NCBI RefSeq assembly: GCF_009797935.1
Contig: NZ_VOLC01000028.1
Span: 1 to 64,000 of the forward strand
Reading direction: 5' to 3'
Origin: Lunatibacter salilacus
GTDB taxonomy: Bacteria > Bacteroidota > Bacteroidia > Cytophagales > Cyclobacteriaceae
Length of the DNA: 64,000 nucleotides
Below, in pieces: positions 1 to 8,972 of the stretch. The position numbers and the translations under genes are program-made. The notes beneath the pieces are model-generated. The model was not told the origin of the DNA and did no database searches. It saw only the letters and a program-made list of their open reading frames with translations. Numbering within the stretch: position 1 is the first letter of the stretch; each line of letters opens with the position of its first letter.

Positions 1-330
1 CTGGATTTCATCTGTTTATAATTTGATTTTTAACGGTCAGATGGAATCTCGCAACTATAATCATCCCACTGTGTGACGATCTCGTCATGCTGGATTTCAT
101 CTGTTTATAATTTGATTTTTAACGGTCAGATGGAATCTCGCAACGATAATCATCCCACTGTGTGACGTTTTCGTCATGCTCGATTTCATGTGTTTATAAT
201 TTGTTTTTCAGAGGTCATAACTTGTCCCGGTTTGCCGGAGTAGCCTGTCCCGAATTTATTCGGGAAAATCTCGCCATGATTATCATCCCGTGTGCGACGA
301 TCTCGTCATGCCTGCCTGTCCGGTAGGCAG
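1..330. repeat. 89-bp tandem repeat tract with palindromes
   Basis: Units begin at 1, 90 and 179 with a period of exactly 89 bp. The first two are nearly identical; the third diverges after about 40 bp, and a partial fourth (about 270-330) carries extra sequence. Each unit holds a near-palindrome TGACGATCTCGTCA (74-87 in the first). The last part also contains the hairpin CCTGCCT-gtccggt-AGGCAGG (about 310-330) and a CCCGAAT/ATTCGGG hairpin near 250-266. This resembles the short dispersed intergenic palindromes common in Bacteroidota. No coding function is seen. Confidence 0.85.
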
Positions 331-469
331 GCTCGATTTCAGCAAAATTTATACTGATGCGTCAAAATTTATATTGCATTCAGCATTCTTTATGGTTTTG
401 TCCGCAGGGTTGTTTAGTTACTCACTTGTCGCTGGCCTTACTTTGTGCTTCATTCAAAACTATAAAAAA

Positions 470-1015
470 ATGAAATCACATAACTTACTTATTGCTATTT
501 TATTTGCAGGCATCCTGGTTATTTCATCTTGTGGCAGCAATTCATCAGGTTCCGAAAACAGAGCAGAAGATATCCACGGGGCTGTTATCTCCGATGATAT
601 GGCGGCGGTCGAAATGTACATCAGTAACGGAGGCGACCTTAATGTCAGGGACCCTTTTGGTGGCTCCAGCCCCTTGATTTCAGCGGCAGTATTTGGCAAG
701 CCGGAAATGGCTAAAGTCCTATTGGAAGCTGGGGCCGATATTAATTTCCAGAATAATGAAGGCAGCACAGCCTTGCATACGGCAGCTTTTTTTTGCCGGC
801 CAGAAATCGTAAGGATACTTCTCGACAACGGTGCAGATAAAACGATAACCAACAAATATGGGGGAACAGCCTATGATAATGTAAGAGGATCTTTTGATGA
901 AATGAAGGATTCCTATGACATGATGGGAACTATGCTTGGACCAATGGGGCTTACGCTTGACTATGATTATATCAAAAAAACTAGGCCGGAGATTGCGGCG
1001 ATGTTGAGGCCTTGA
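470..1015 (+). CDS. Ankyrin-repeat lipoprotein
   Basis: 181-aa protein with a hydrophobic leader and lipobox (ISSC, Cys21), so probably a lipid-anchored envelope protein. Two clear ankyrin repeats follow (SPLISAA...VLLEAGADIN and TALHTAA...ILLDNGADKT), flanked by partial repeats, ending in a short helical tail. Ankyrin modules bind proteins; the partner is unknown. The frame is open from 290, but that segment lies inside the repeat tract and would hide the signal peptide, so the ATG at 470 after an A-rich stretch is preferred. It stands alone between repeat tracts. Confidence 0.85.
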   Translation: MKSHNLLIAILFAGILVISSCGSNSSGSENRAEDIHGAVISDDMAAVEMYISNGGDLNVRDPFGGSSPLISAAVFGKPEMAKVLLEAGADINFQNNEGSTALHTAAFFCRPEIVRILLDNGADKTITNKYGGTAYDNVRGSFDEMKDSYDMMGTMLGPMGLTLDYDYIKKTRPEIAAMLRP

Positions 1016-1022
1016 CGGAGCC

Positions 1023-1188
1023 AAACCTGTCAGGTTTAAAAGAAAAATATCCTAGCCTAGTCAGATTCGGTAAAAACCTGACAGGTTTATCTAACTAAAA
1101 CCTGCAGGTTTCCTTTGAAAAATCTTTTAAGCTGGTCAGAATCATCTAAAACCTGACAGGTTTACCTAACCAAAAACCTGCCAGGTTT
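1023..1188. repeat. Cluster of five AAACCTG-CAGGTTT palindromes
   Basis: Five near-identical palindromes lie at 1023-1037, 1074-1088, 1098-1111, 1149-1163 and 1174-1188. Their arms are AAACCTG and CAGGTTT, and the centre is a single T, A or C, or absent. They fill the gap between the ankyrin gene and the acyltransferase. They could act as bidirectional terminators or be REP-like mobile palindromes; a RAYT relic lies 1.1 kb away. Confidence 0.85.
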
Positions 1189-1217
1189 AACTTTCCATTT
1201 CCCACAAATTAAATTCT

Positions 1218-2264
1218 ATGTCCACCACCGAAAGACGCTACGACATTGACTGGCTGCGGGTAATCGCTATCGGATTACTTTTGGTCTACCATATTGCCAT
1301 TGGTTTTCAGCCTTGGGGCGGGATGATTGCCTTTATTGCAAATCCCAAGTCCTGGCCAGCACTTTGGATTCCCATGTCCTTGATTAATATATGGAGGATT
1401 CCGCTGTTATTCTTTGTATCAGGAATGGGCCTATACTTTGCGATGGGCAAGCGGAATTTCGTCCAGCTGATTACAGAACGCAGCAGGCGTATCTTGCTTC
1501 CTTTTGTTTTTGGCGTGTTTGCCATCGTTCCGATCCACCTCCTTATCTGGCGCTATAATAACAACATGAATTTAACGTATATGTGGGATGCTGGACATTT
1601 GTGGTTTTTGGCAAACATCTTTGCCTATGTCCTTCTCTTAGCTCCTTTGTTTTATCTGTTAAGATCTAAGAAAGCCAATAAGGTCAGAGATTGGATTACC
1701 AGGGTTCTCAGTAATCCTTTGGGTCTGGTACTGGTGGCTGCGGCATTGGTAGGAGAGGCCATTATCCTTGATCCCATTCCTTACGAATTGTATGCCCGCA
1801 CATGGCATGGTTTTTTTCTGGGATTGTTGGCGTTCTTTTTTGGGTATTGCTTTGTTCTTGCGGGTAGCGGGTTTTGGAAAATGATTCAAAGATGGAGATG
1901 GATTTGGCTGGTGATGGGGGTAGGGTTGTTTTTTCTTCGTACATTTTATTTTGGATTCCAAGTACCGATATATTTGGTACCGATAGAATCATTTGCCTGG
2001 ATTGTTGTGGTGTTGGCCTTTGGCAGCAAACATTTGAATAAACCTGGAAAGCTGTTGGCTTATCTCAGTGAGGCAGCTTATCCTGTCTATATCGTCCACA
2101 TGATTTTTCTATATATGGGATCGCTTTTGATTTTCCCATTGGATATTGCGGTGCAATTACAGTTTTTGCTGGTGATGATTTTCACGGTAGTGGGATGTTT
2201 GGCGGCTTTTGAGGGCATCCGAAGGGTGAAGTTGCTGCGGTTGTTGTTTGGGTTGAGGACGTAA
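1218..2264 (+). CDS. Acyltransferase family 3 membrane protein
   Basis: 348-aa polytopic membrane protein of the acyltransferase-3 (OpgC/MdoC-like) family. The N-terminus has the family signature RYDIDWLR followed by a hydrophobic helix ending in the conserved His25 (LLLVYHIAIG). About ten hydrophobic segments follow. Members transfer acyl groups to extracytoplasmic carbohydrates or lipids; the acceptor cannot be told from sequence. It is monocistronic, with the palindrome cluster directly upstream. The ATG at 1218 puts the motif at residues 8-14, as usual for the family. Confidence 0.8.
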   Translation: MSTTERRYDIDWLRVIAIGLLLVYHIAIGFQPWGGMIAFIANPKSWPALWIPMSLINIWRIPLLFFVSGMGLYFAMGKRNFVQLITERSRRILLPFVFGVFAIVPIHLLIWRYNNNMNLTYMWDAGHLWFLANIFAYVLLLAPLFYLLRSKKANKVRDWITRVLSNPLGLVLVAAALVGEAIILDPIPYELYARTWHGFFLGLLAFFFGYCFVLAGSGFWKMIQRWRWIWLVMGVGLFFLRTFYFGFQVPIYLVPIESFAWIVVVLAFGSKHLNKPGKLLAYLSEAAYPVYIVHMIFLYMGSLLIFPLDIAVQLQFLLVMIFTVVGCLAAFEGIRRVKLLRLLFGLRT

Positions 2265-2334
2265 TTGCTAGGCCTTTCATCAATTTTGATTTGCGGTTGC
2301 ATTATTCATTGTTGTGCAAAAGGAATTTTGATGG

Positions 2335-2573
2335 TCATTTCCGAAAAAATTTATCATCATCCCATTTTTGGGGATTGCTGATGATATAATTGGAAATGCG
2401 GCGATAGGATTGTTCGTTCCGGATAATGTTATCCCAATAATTGCGTTGCCATAATTTTCCGTTGAATCGGGGCCATCCCAACGTTTTTACGCCACGAATA
2501 TATTCGAATAATCATACCCCTTTAATCGGATAGACTTACGATGGTGGATTTTTGGATTGTATCTACTTTTCAT
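2335..2573 (-). pseudogene. Internally deleted REP-associated tyrosine transposase (RAYT)
   Basis: An ATG at 2573 begins a stretch reading MKSRYNPKIHHRKSIRLKGY, a typical start of Bacteroidota Y1/RAYT transposases, which stops at 2487. A second overlapping frame running to 2335 encodes the family C-terminus (LWQRNYWDNIIRNE, then RRISNYIISNPQKWDDDKF). The middle of the protein, including the HUH metal site, is missing. The relic therefore has both ends of the gene joined by a frame-changing internal deletion around 2500-2515. It abuts the DUF2200 stop by 3 bp. Non-functional as a transposase; the assignment is from motif recall. Confidence 0.8.
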
Positions 2574-2576
2574 TTC

Positions 2577-2942
2577 CTACCCCTTCCTTAATATCTTCTC
2601 CATTTTCTTTCCCTGGGCCAGTTCATCTACTATTTTGTCCAAAAAACGGACCTTCTGTGTCAAGGGATTCTCAATGTCCTCAATTCGGTAACCACAAATC
2701 ATTCCCTTAATCAGGTGTGCGTTTGGATTTAATTTAGCTTGCTGGAAGAAAGTTTCAAACGTTGCGTTCTGATCAATTAGGTCCTGCACTTTACTCTCGT
2801 CAAATCCCGTTAGCCATTCTATGACTTCGTGCAATTCTTCTTTTGTCCTGCCTTTTTTCTCGACTTTGGTGACGTAATGTGGATATACCGAGGAGAAGGT
2901 CATTTTTGCCATGCGTTCATTGTGGGTGTCGCTCGTATTCAT
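2577..2942 (-). CDS. DUF2200 family protein
   Basis: 121-aa cytoplasmic protein matching the DUF2200 pattern: the segments MTFSSVYPHYVTKVEKKGRT, a helical EEL..VI.WLTGF core, and ICGYRIEDIENPLTQKVRFLDKIVDELAQGK are characteristic. Length is normal for the family. Function is unknown; relatives are small accessory genes in many bacteria. The start could be M1 or M12 (MAKMTF), since the first residues are poorly conserved. It lies directly upstream of the RAYT relic on the same strand. Confidence 0.75.
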   Translation of the reverse strand: MNTSDTHNERMAKMTFSSVYPHYVTKVEKKGRTKEELHEVIEWLTGFDESKVQDLIDQNATFETFFQQAKLNPNAHLIKGMICGYRIEDIENPLTQKVRFLDKIVDELAQGKKMEKILRKG

Positions 2943-3080
2943 ACCTTTTTAGTTTAGAAACACTTTCCAATATCTAGAATTTTCTTTCCCGATTTATTGT
3001 GGAGCTCCAATGTATAAAAAGTTTGGGTTTTCTAAAAGCGTGAACCTAAGATCCTGATTTTAGGTAGTGTATAACCTAAC

Positions 3081-3631
3081 CTAAACCTTTAATATTCCCC
3101 GAAACCCCCTTGCTCCGTAATAGGATTCGGCGCCGTTGTGATAAATAAAAACCTGGCCATATCGCCAATCTCCAAAAATGGCACCTCCGAGCTTTCGGAT
3201 CTCCGTGGGAGTTTCTATCCAACTCGAGGTTTTTGTATCGAATTTACCCAAACGCTGCAAATCCCTGTATTGCTCCTCATTCAATATCTTTATGCCTATT
3301 TCTTCCGCCATACCAATTGCACTGTTTTTTGGCTTATGTTCTTTCCGGGATTCCAAGGCCTCATGGTCGTAACAAATACTTCGGCGGCCTTTAGGGTCTC
3401 TGGAGAACAGTCTACAAAAATAAATGCTCCGGTTTTCTCGTCCTTGCCAACCACATCCGGTTCACCCTCTGTGATGTCCATTTCATTGAGAGACCAGAGT
3501 TTTTTTGGTTCGAACAAAAGCCTGTCTTCTACCTGCTGCCATTCAATCCCCCGGTGGCGGTTTGTATTTTTCAGGAATCGGATTTTCAATATTTTGAGCA
3601 AGGATTCAGTAAGGTCGGTGGTAAGTTTCAT
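3081..3631 (-). pseudogene. DUF4256 family protein, frameshifted
   Basis: Two overlapping frames together give one DUF4256 protein. The N-terminal part (3631 down to about 3400) reads EWQQVEDRLLFEPKKLWSLN, then NEMDITEGEPDVVG. The C-terminal part (about 3400 to 3081) reads ESRKEHKPKNSAIGMAEE and ends AESYYGARGFRGILKV. In the second frame the bridge continues PKGRRSICYDHEALESRKEHK, so one base is missing near 3391-3402 (the AGAGACCCTAAAGG stretch). Each half is well preserved, so the break is recent or a sequencing error. The function of the family is unknown. Confidence 0.8.
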
Positions 3632-3929
3632 CGGTAGTTTTTGGATTAACTTAAAGATTTGAGGGATTGAATATGATTTCCCCTAGAGTTCAATCTTTCG
3701 TGTTCTAAAAATACGACTGCTACAGGGATAATTGCAAACAAATATATCTTAATTATGAAGCAAAAAGCCGCCTGAAATTTCTTATTTTTCCTTCTAAAAA
3801 TAAAGCGATAAACAAGTTAAACCATCGAATGGATATTAGATTTCAGTTTATTCTCATTCTATTATTCTTCCAGCCTAACAATCTCTTATTTTGTTGTAGC
3901 TCGTAAGTTAGTTATAAATTCATCACACC

Positions 3930-4391
3930 ATGACCCGAAAAGAAGTCCTCTTAAAAAGCTGGGAAATTTCAAACGATATGGAAAACTGGTTTGTCCCAAT
4001 CAGAAAAGCCCTCGAAAATGTGGATGCAAAACAAGCTGTATGGAAGCCGGAAGGAATCGCTGATTTTAACTCTATTCAGGAAATAACACATCACCTTTTC
4101 TATTATAAAGCCAGGTTTTTGTGCAGGCTGTGCGGCATAGATTTTGAGTCAGTGGCAAACAATGAAACGACCTTCCTGGCTGGACTTGCTTGGGAATGGG
4201 AAGAAGTCAAACAGGAGCTTTTTTCCGTCAATTCCAAAATTGTCACCCATATCCAATCTCTCAAAGACGCTGATCTTGAACTGCAACAGCCTGAGGAAGC
4301 TATCGGTCAGCAAGTATTGGATTTAGCCACGCATGATGCTTACCATGCAGGTCAGTTGGTCTTGATCCGAAAGCTGCAGGGTGCTTGGTAA
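3930..4391 (+). CDS. DinB-like four-helix metalloprotein
   Basis: 153-aa protein of the DinB/YfiT superfamily. The metal-binding histidine pattern is visible: His54/His55 in the second helix (EITHHLFYYKARFL), then His135 and His139 in the terminal THDAYHAGQL motif. Members are cytoplasmic and include thiol-dependent transferases; many have no known substrate. Monocistronic, with about 270 bp of AT-rich DNA upstream in which no feature was recognised. Confidence 0.8.
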   Translation: MTRKEVLLKSWEISNDMENWFVPIRKALENVDAKQAVWKPEGIADFNSIQEITHHLFYYKARFLCRLCGIDFESVANNETTFLAGLAWEWEEVKQELFSVNSKIVTHIQSLKDADLELQQPEEAIGQQVLDLATHDAYHAGQLVLIRKLQGAW

Positions 4392-4601
4392 TCCCGTCGG
4401 GTAATACCAATTTCCCGATTATCCGGCTGGATTTTCACTGGATCAATATCTTAATTCTCTTTGCAAACATTCAAGGGAACATACTAGGACCGATTAACAT
4501 TTCCCCCAAAAAAGGTATAGAAAATTTTTTATAATGTTACCTCCTAATAAAAATTTGCAATATTAAACCTACTTGAAGATCAAAGAAAAAACATTCTCTA
4601 T

Positions 4602-6878
4602 ATGATGTCGACGTCCTTTCAACTATCAATTATTTTATTTTGTGTCATCTGCCAAAGTTGCCAAGAAGGTAAGCATGATGATCTGAAGGATTACAGTCAT
4701 GTGACCGAGAACATGGTCTTTGCTTCACCAAGGGTTGTGAATCAAAATCCAATAACCGTTCCATTGTCTCCCTTCGAAAGTCTGAAAACCATCAGGATTC
4801 CCGAAGGATATGAATTGGAATTGGTTGCGAGTGAGCCGATGATATCAGAACCTGTAGCGATTGCATGGGATGGGAACGGGCGTATGTATGTTGCGCAAAT
4901 GGAAACGTATATGCAAACCGTAGATGCCGAAGGACAGGATGAAGCCAGAAGCCGGATAATGTTGCTTGAAGACACCAATAATGATGGTAAAATGGACAAG
5001 AGCAGCGTATTTTTGGACAGCCTTAGATTACCCAGAATGCTGCTTACTGTGGGAGAGGAGGTTTTTGTAAATGAAACCAACACTTTTGATATATATGCCT
5101 ATAAAGATACCAATGGCGATGGAAAAGCGGATCAAAAAAGAGCGGTATTTCAATCTGAAGAGAAAGCTTTCGGGAATGTAGAGCATCAACGAAGCGGGTT
5201 GGATTGGAATCTGGACAATTGGATATATGTAACCACCGATCCAGTACGGTTCAAGTACAAAGGAGGAAGGTTGGAAGTTGATTCCTTGGCTGGAGGATCT
5301 AATGGGCAGTGGGGCTTGACGCATGATGACTACGGCAGGTTGTTCTTTAGCAGAGCGGCGGCAGGTAAGGCAGCAACAGGATTTCAGATCAATCCGGTAT
5401 ATGGGCAACTTGATATGGAGGAAGCATATAGCCCCGATTTTAATGAAGTTTGGCCCATAATCAAAACTCCAGATGTAAACGGGGGTCCCAAAACACTGCG
5501 TGCCGACAGTACCGTAAAAACTTTTACCTCAGCTGCCGGACAGGCGGTTTACAGGGGAGACAGATTACCGCACACAATGTCTGGCGATTATTTTGTAGCT
5601 GAGCCGGTGGGTAGAATAATTAGAAGGGCTAATGTAAGCTCGGACAATGGGTTGATCAAGCTTACAAATGCCTATGATGAGGAAGAATTTATTTCCTCCA
5701 CCGACATGAACTTCCGGCCTGTCAATATGTATACCGGGCCGGATGGTTGTTTGTATATCGTGGATATGTACAGGGGGATAATTCAAGAATCTACTTGGGC
5801 CCAACCCGGTAGCTATCTGTATGCGCAGATAATGAATAATCAACTACAGAAAAATGTGAGAAACGGCCGGATATACAGGTTGGTTCATAATGATATACCA
5901 CGTGGTCCTACCCCCAATATGCTGGAGGAATCGACTAAAAAACTTGTCACTTATCTGAACCATCCAAATGGCTGGTGGAGAGATAATGCCCAAAAGGAAA
6001 TTATCGATCGAGGAGATAAATCAGTTGTGGAGGATTTGAAAACTATAGCCAAAGGAGAAAAAGGTCCATTGAGTACATTTCCTTGCCCTCTTGCAATTAT
6101 ACACGCCTTATGGACATTAGAAGGGCTGGATGCGCTGGATTTGAATGTGATTTCCCTAGCGCTTCAAAATAAGGCACCTGAGGTTAGGAAAGCGGCCGTT
6201 TGGATAAGTGAACCCTTTTTGAAAAGCCACCACAAAGAAACCATGGAGATGTTGGAGCCGCTTAAATCCGATGTTGATCCGGACGTTCGTTTTCAGTTGT
6301 TGCTATCCCTTCATTCTGTCGAAGACCCACAGACCGCAGAGACGATTGAAGGAATAAGATGGCAGTCAGTAGACAGTTTACTGTTGTCGGGAATCACCAA
6401 AAGCTTGGAGAAAAACGAAGAGGCGAAAACCTACGGAGCCAAACTGGTAGCTTTGAATCCCGAGGCAAGGGAAATGGTTATAAAGGGAGCCACTATTTTC
6501 AAGACACTTTGCGTAGGATGCCACGGTCCTGAGGGCCAAGGACTCCCAGTCCATATTGCGCCGCCACTGATTGGAAAATTCAAATTGCTGGAATACAAAA
6601 AGGGAGTAATCCAGATAATGCTTCATGGGCTGGAGGGTCCTGTGGATGGGAAAGAATATCCAGAAATTATGCCTCCTATGGGAGAAAATGACGATGAATG
6701 GATTGCCTCGGTATTAAGCTACGTACGTTACGACCTTGGCATGAGAAGTTTTCCAGAAATGGGTTCGGGTTATCTTGATTTCGCAATCGTCCAGCCGGAA
6801 CTCGTTAGGCAAGTAAGGAATGAACATAAGGGTAGAAAGCAACCTTGGACTTGGGAGGAAATTAAATTGGGTAAGTAA
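4602..6878 (+). CDS. PVC-type beta-propeller dehydrogenase with C-terminal cytochrome c
   Basis: 758-aa exported protein. After a short hydrophobic leader with Cys near residue 20, residues about 65-420 form a sorbosone/membrane-bound dehydrogenase beta-propeller (TIGR02604-like) with two Asp-rich calcium-type loops, DTNNDGKMD and DTNGDGKAD. A HEAT-like helical region follows (about 450-610). The C-terminus is a cytochrome c with heme motif CVGCH at residues 637-641 and a distal MPPM methionine. The likely role is periplasmic oxidation of a sugar-like substrate with electron transfer to the heme. No sugar genes adjoin it. The start is one of two tandem ATGs. Confidence 0.82.
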   Translation: MMSTSFQLSIILFCVICQSCQEGKHDDLKDYSHVTENMVFASPRVVNQNPITVPLSPFESLKTIRIPEGYELELVASEPMISEPVAIAWDGNGRMYVAQMETYMQTVDAEGQDEARSRIMLLEDTNNDGKMDKSSVFLDSLRLPRMLLTVGEEVFVNETNTFDIYAYKDTNGDGKADQKRAVFQSEEKAFGNVEHQRSGLDWNLDNWIYVTTDPVRFKYKGGRLEVDSLAGGSNGQWGLTHDDYGRLFFSRAAAGKAATGFQINPVYGQLDMEEAYSPDFNEVWPIIKTPDVNGGPKTLRADSTVKTFTSAAGQAVYRGDRLPHTMSGDYFVAEPVGRIIRRANVSSDNGLIKLTNAYDEEEFISSTDMNFRPVNMYTGPDGCLYIVDMYRGIIQESTWAQPGSYLYAQIMNNQLQKNVRNGRIYRLVHNDIPRGPTPNMLEESTKKLVTYLNHPNGWWRDNAQKEIIDRGDKSVVEDLKTIAKGEKGPLSTFPCPLAIIHALWTLEGLDALDLNVISLALQNKAPEVRKAAVWISEPFLKSHHKETMEMLEPLKSDVDPDVRFQLLLSLHSVEDPQTAETIEGIRWQSVDSLLLSGITKSLEKNEEAKTYGAKLVALNPEAREMVIKGATIFKTLCVGCHGPEGQGLPVHIAPPLIGKFKLLEYKKGVIQIMLHGLEGPVDGKEYPEIMPPMGENDDEWIASVLSYVRYDLGMRSFPEMGSGYLDFAIVQPELVRQVRNEHKGRKQPWTWEEIKLGK

Positions 6879-6951
6879 GACACGTTAATAATTCATAACC
6901 AAAAAATTGCTATCAAAAGGACTGGGCTAAAATAGGGGTACAGGATTTTTT

Positions 6952-7041
6952 ATGATGAAGAAAATATCTATTGCAGGTGGGAAAATCTATATTGAAAAAA
7001 AGGACAGCACGAAGGAGCTACTTAACATAATTGGAATCTAA
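6952..7041 (+). CDS. Short ORF, possibly a gene remnant
   Basis: A 29-codon reading frame (MMKKISIAGGKIYIEKKDST...) lies between the cytochrome dehydrogenase and the convergent M56 gene. It has no recognisable family. It may be the tail of a deleted gene or chance. Confidence 0.15.
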   Translation: MMKKISIAGGKIYIEKKDSTKELLNIIGI

Positions 7042-7076
7042 CCATGACAGCAAATGATTCAAGTATTGATGATTTT

Positions 7077-8585
7077 TCATTTTCCCAACCTTACCGATTG
7101 ATACCCCATAAAGCTGACGACTAGCTTCCGGGACGCATCGGCAAATATCGAAAAATCTCCGTTTATATCCGTTACCGTTCCTTTTGTAGTATCCACTATA
7201 ATAATATGTGCCCCTGGAAGGGTATTTCCTTCGGGGTCACGCACTGTACCCGTCCAAAAGCCATCCGCATAGCTGGCGTCAACTTTCAGCTCACCGTTTC
7301 TCTGCTCTACTCCCTCCACGATAATTTTACCTGTAGGATGCCCGTCTTGACCTACCTTTTCCTTGTCAAGGCTAAAGTGTATGGGCAATACCATTTGTAC
7401 CCTAACCGGACGGCCCCGTTGCATACCCGGTTTGAAAGCCGCAGAATTCTTTACTACCCTAATTGCCTCCTCCTCACAGCCTCCTCCAAGTTCGTTAATG
7501 GCCGATACATTGGAAAGTGAACCGTCTTTTTCTACCACAAACTGAACGACAACCTCTCCTTCAATGCCATTTCTCCGTGCCCGCAAAGGATACTCTAGTT
7601 CATTTACGACATACATATAAAAGGCAGGCATCCCCCCTTTGAATTCAGGTTGTGTCTCTACCTCGAAAAACGTGTCATCTGTGACCTGATTTTGTTTTTG
7701 GCTTGTAGAAGGATTTTGTTGTGCGTTAATTTCTACAGAAAATCCCGCAATAATTAACAAGGATATAAGGCTGAAGCTAAAGATTCGAAACTGCATAATA
7801 TTTTTGGTTATGGGCTTGTTCATCATGGTTAATCGATTTTTTAATGCGGAGGAGGAAATAGAACTGGTCAATATTCCCGGGTTATTGTGTATTGTCAACT
7901 CAAGAAGAAGTTTTTTATACTTTATCGGGTGCGCCGCCTGCTGTACTTCATGGTCTGCAAGGTATTCGTGGTTCAGTACCATGGCTCTTTTTACCAGATA
8001 TACCACCGGGTTAAACCAGAAGACAACAAGTAAAAACTCCATCCACAGCAGGTCTAAATGGTGCCGGTGATTAATGTGAACCCGTTCATGGGAAAGTATC
8101 ATCTGTGTGTTTTCGCTACGTTCATTATAAATGGCAGGGTGCATAAAAATATATTTGCCAAAACTAAATGGAGAAAGGACTTTTTCTGACAGAATCAGCA
8201 ATGCGCCCGGTATGTGCTGAACCGGGGCATTTTTTGTCCAAACAATCAACTGATTCAGGGCTTTTAGTTTTGTTATCAGTAAAAAGAAAAACACTGGAAT
8301 GTATACAAAAAGAAACCATTGTATAGGTGAGAAGGCTTTGGGACTTGGGTTTGATTGGCTTACTGTCGCCGATTGAGAAAGGTCAATGGGGAGATATTCA
8401 ATCTGTACAGGGTTTTGATCTGGCACAACTATCGGAAAGCTAAGGAAAGGAATAATCATGGCGGCGGGAATAAGCGCCAACAGTATCCAACGGTTTAGCT
8501 GAAATGATTTTTCCTTTGCCAAAAAGAGGTGGAATAGCAGCATCAAAAATGCCGAACAGGCGATAAATTTGACTAAGACCATCAT
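7077..8585 (-). CDS. BlaR1/M56 family metallopeptidase sensor with TonB C-terminal and carboxypeptidase-regulatory domains
   Basis: 502-aa inner-membrane protein. Helices span residues 1-50 and 88-110, followed by the M56 peptidase core with zinc motif HERVH (166-170) and the downstream glutamate in LNHEYLADHE. After a further helix (about 270-290), a TonB C-terminal-like domain (about 310-410) and a carboxypeptidase-regulatory-like beta-sandwich (about 435-502) are expected in the periplasm. In BlaR1/BlaI systems the protease relays a periplasmic signal to cleave the repressor. Here the beta-lactam sensor is replaced by other domains, so the signal is unknown. Its start overlaps the BlaI-type gene by 4 bp. 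Confidence 0.85.
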   Translation of the reverse strand: MMVLVKFIACSAFLMLLFHLFLAKEKSFQLNRWILLALIPAAMIIPFLSFPIVVPDQNPVQIEYLPIDLSQSATVSQSNPSPKAFSPIQWFLFVYIPVFFFLLITKLKALNQLIVWTKNAPVQHIPGALLILSEKVLSPFSFGKYIFMHPAIYNERSENTQMILSHERVHINHRHHLDLLWMEFLLVVFWFNPVVYLVKRAMVLNHEYLADHEVQQAAHPIKYKKLLLELTIHNNPGILTSSISSSALKNRLTMMNKPITKNIMQFRIFSFSLISLLIIAGFSVEINAQQNPSTSQKQNQVTDDTFFEVETQPEFKGGMPAFYMYVVNELEYPLRARRNGIEGEVVVQFVVEKDGSLSNVSAINELGGGCEEEAIRVVKNSAAFKPGMQRGRPVRVQMVLPIHFSLDKEKVGQDGHPTGKIIVEGVEQRNGELKVDASYADGFWTGTVRDPEGNTLPGAHIIIVDTTKGTVTDINGDFSIFADASRKLVVSFMGYQSVRLGK

Positions 8586-8968
8586 TTCTTTCTGTGTTCA
8601 ATTTCCGTTTCCACCAGTTTTTTAATCTCCTCCAACTCTTTTGTTGTCAGGTCGGCCTTTTTGGTGAAAAATGAGGCAAACTGAAGCGGGCTGTCGGAAA
8701 AGAAATCTCTGATAATGGTTTTCACCTGACCTGAAAAATAATCGGGCTTCTCCACCAGTGCGTGATATTGCCTGGAGTTTCCAAATAGTTTGAAATCCAC
8801 AAATCCTTTATTTTGCATGCGTTTCAGTAGCGTCGCCACCGTACTTGGTGCAGGCTTTGGATTAGGATGAACTTCCAAAAGCTCTTTCATAAATATGGGC
8901 TGATTCGACCATATCAGTTCCATTAGTTTCTCTTCGGATTTGGATAACGCCATTCTACAGAATATCAT
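8582..8968 (-). CDS. BlaI/MecI/CopY family repressor
   Basis: 128-aa winged-helix repressor: LSKSEEKLMELIWSNQPIFM is the family N-terminus, PAPSTVATLLKRMQNKGFV the recognition helix, and the helical C-terminus dimerises. It is translationally coupled (4-bp overlap) to the M56 protease that probably inactivates it. Two starts are possible, 8968 (MIFCR...) or 8953 (MALSK...); the second matches the usual family N-terminus. A perfect inverted repeat immediately upstream suggests autoregulation. Confidence 0.88.
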   Translation of the reverse strand: MIFCRMALSKSEEKLMELIWSNQPIFMKELLEVHPNPKPAPSTVATLLKRMQNKGFVDFKLFGNSRQYHALVEKPDYFSGQVKTIIRDFFSDSPLQFASFFTKKADLTTKELEEIKKLVETEIEHRKK

Positions 8969-8972
8969 TTGT

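Noticed and set aside
290-469. N-terminal extension of the ankyrin lipoprotein
   Set aside because: The extension is translated repeat DNA and would bury the lipobox signal peptide that begins at 470.
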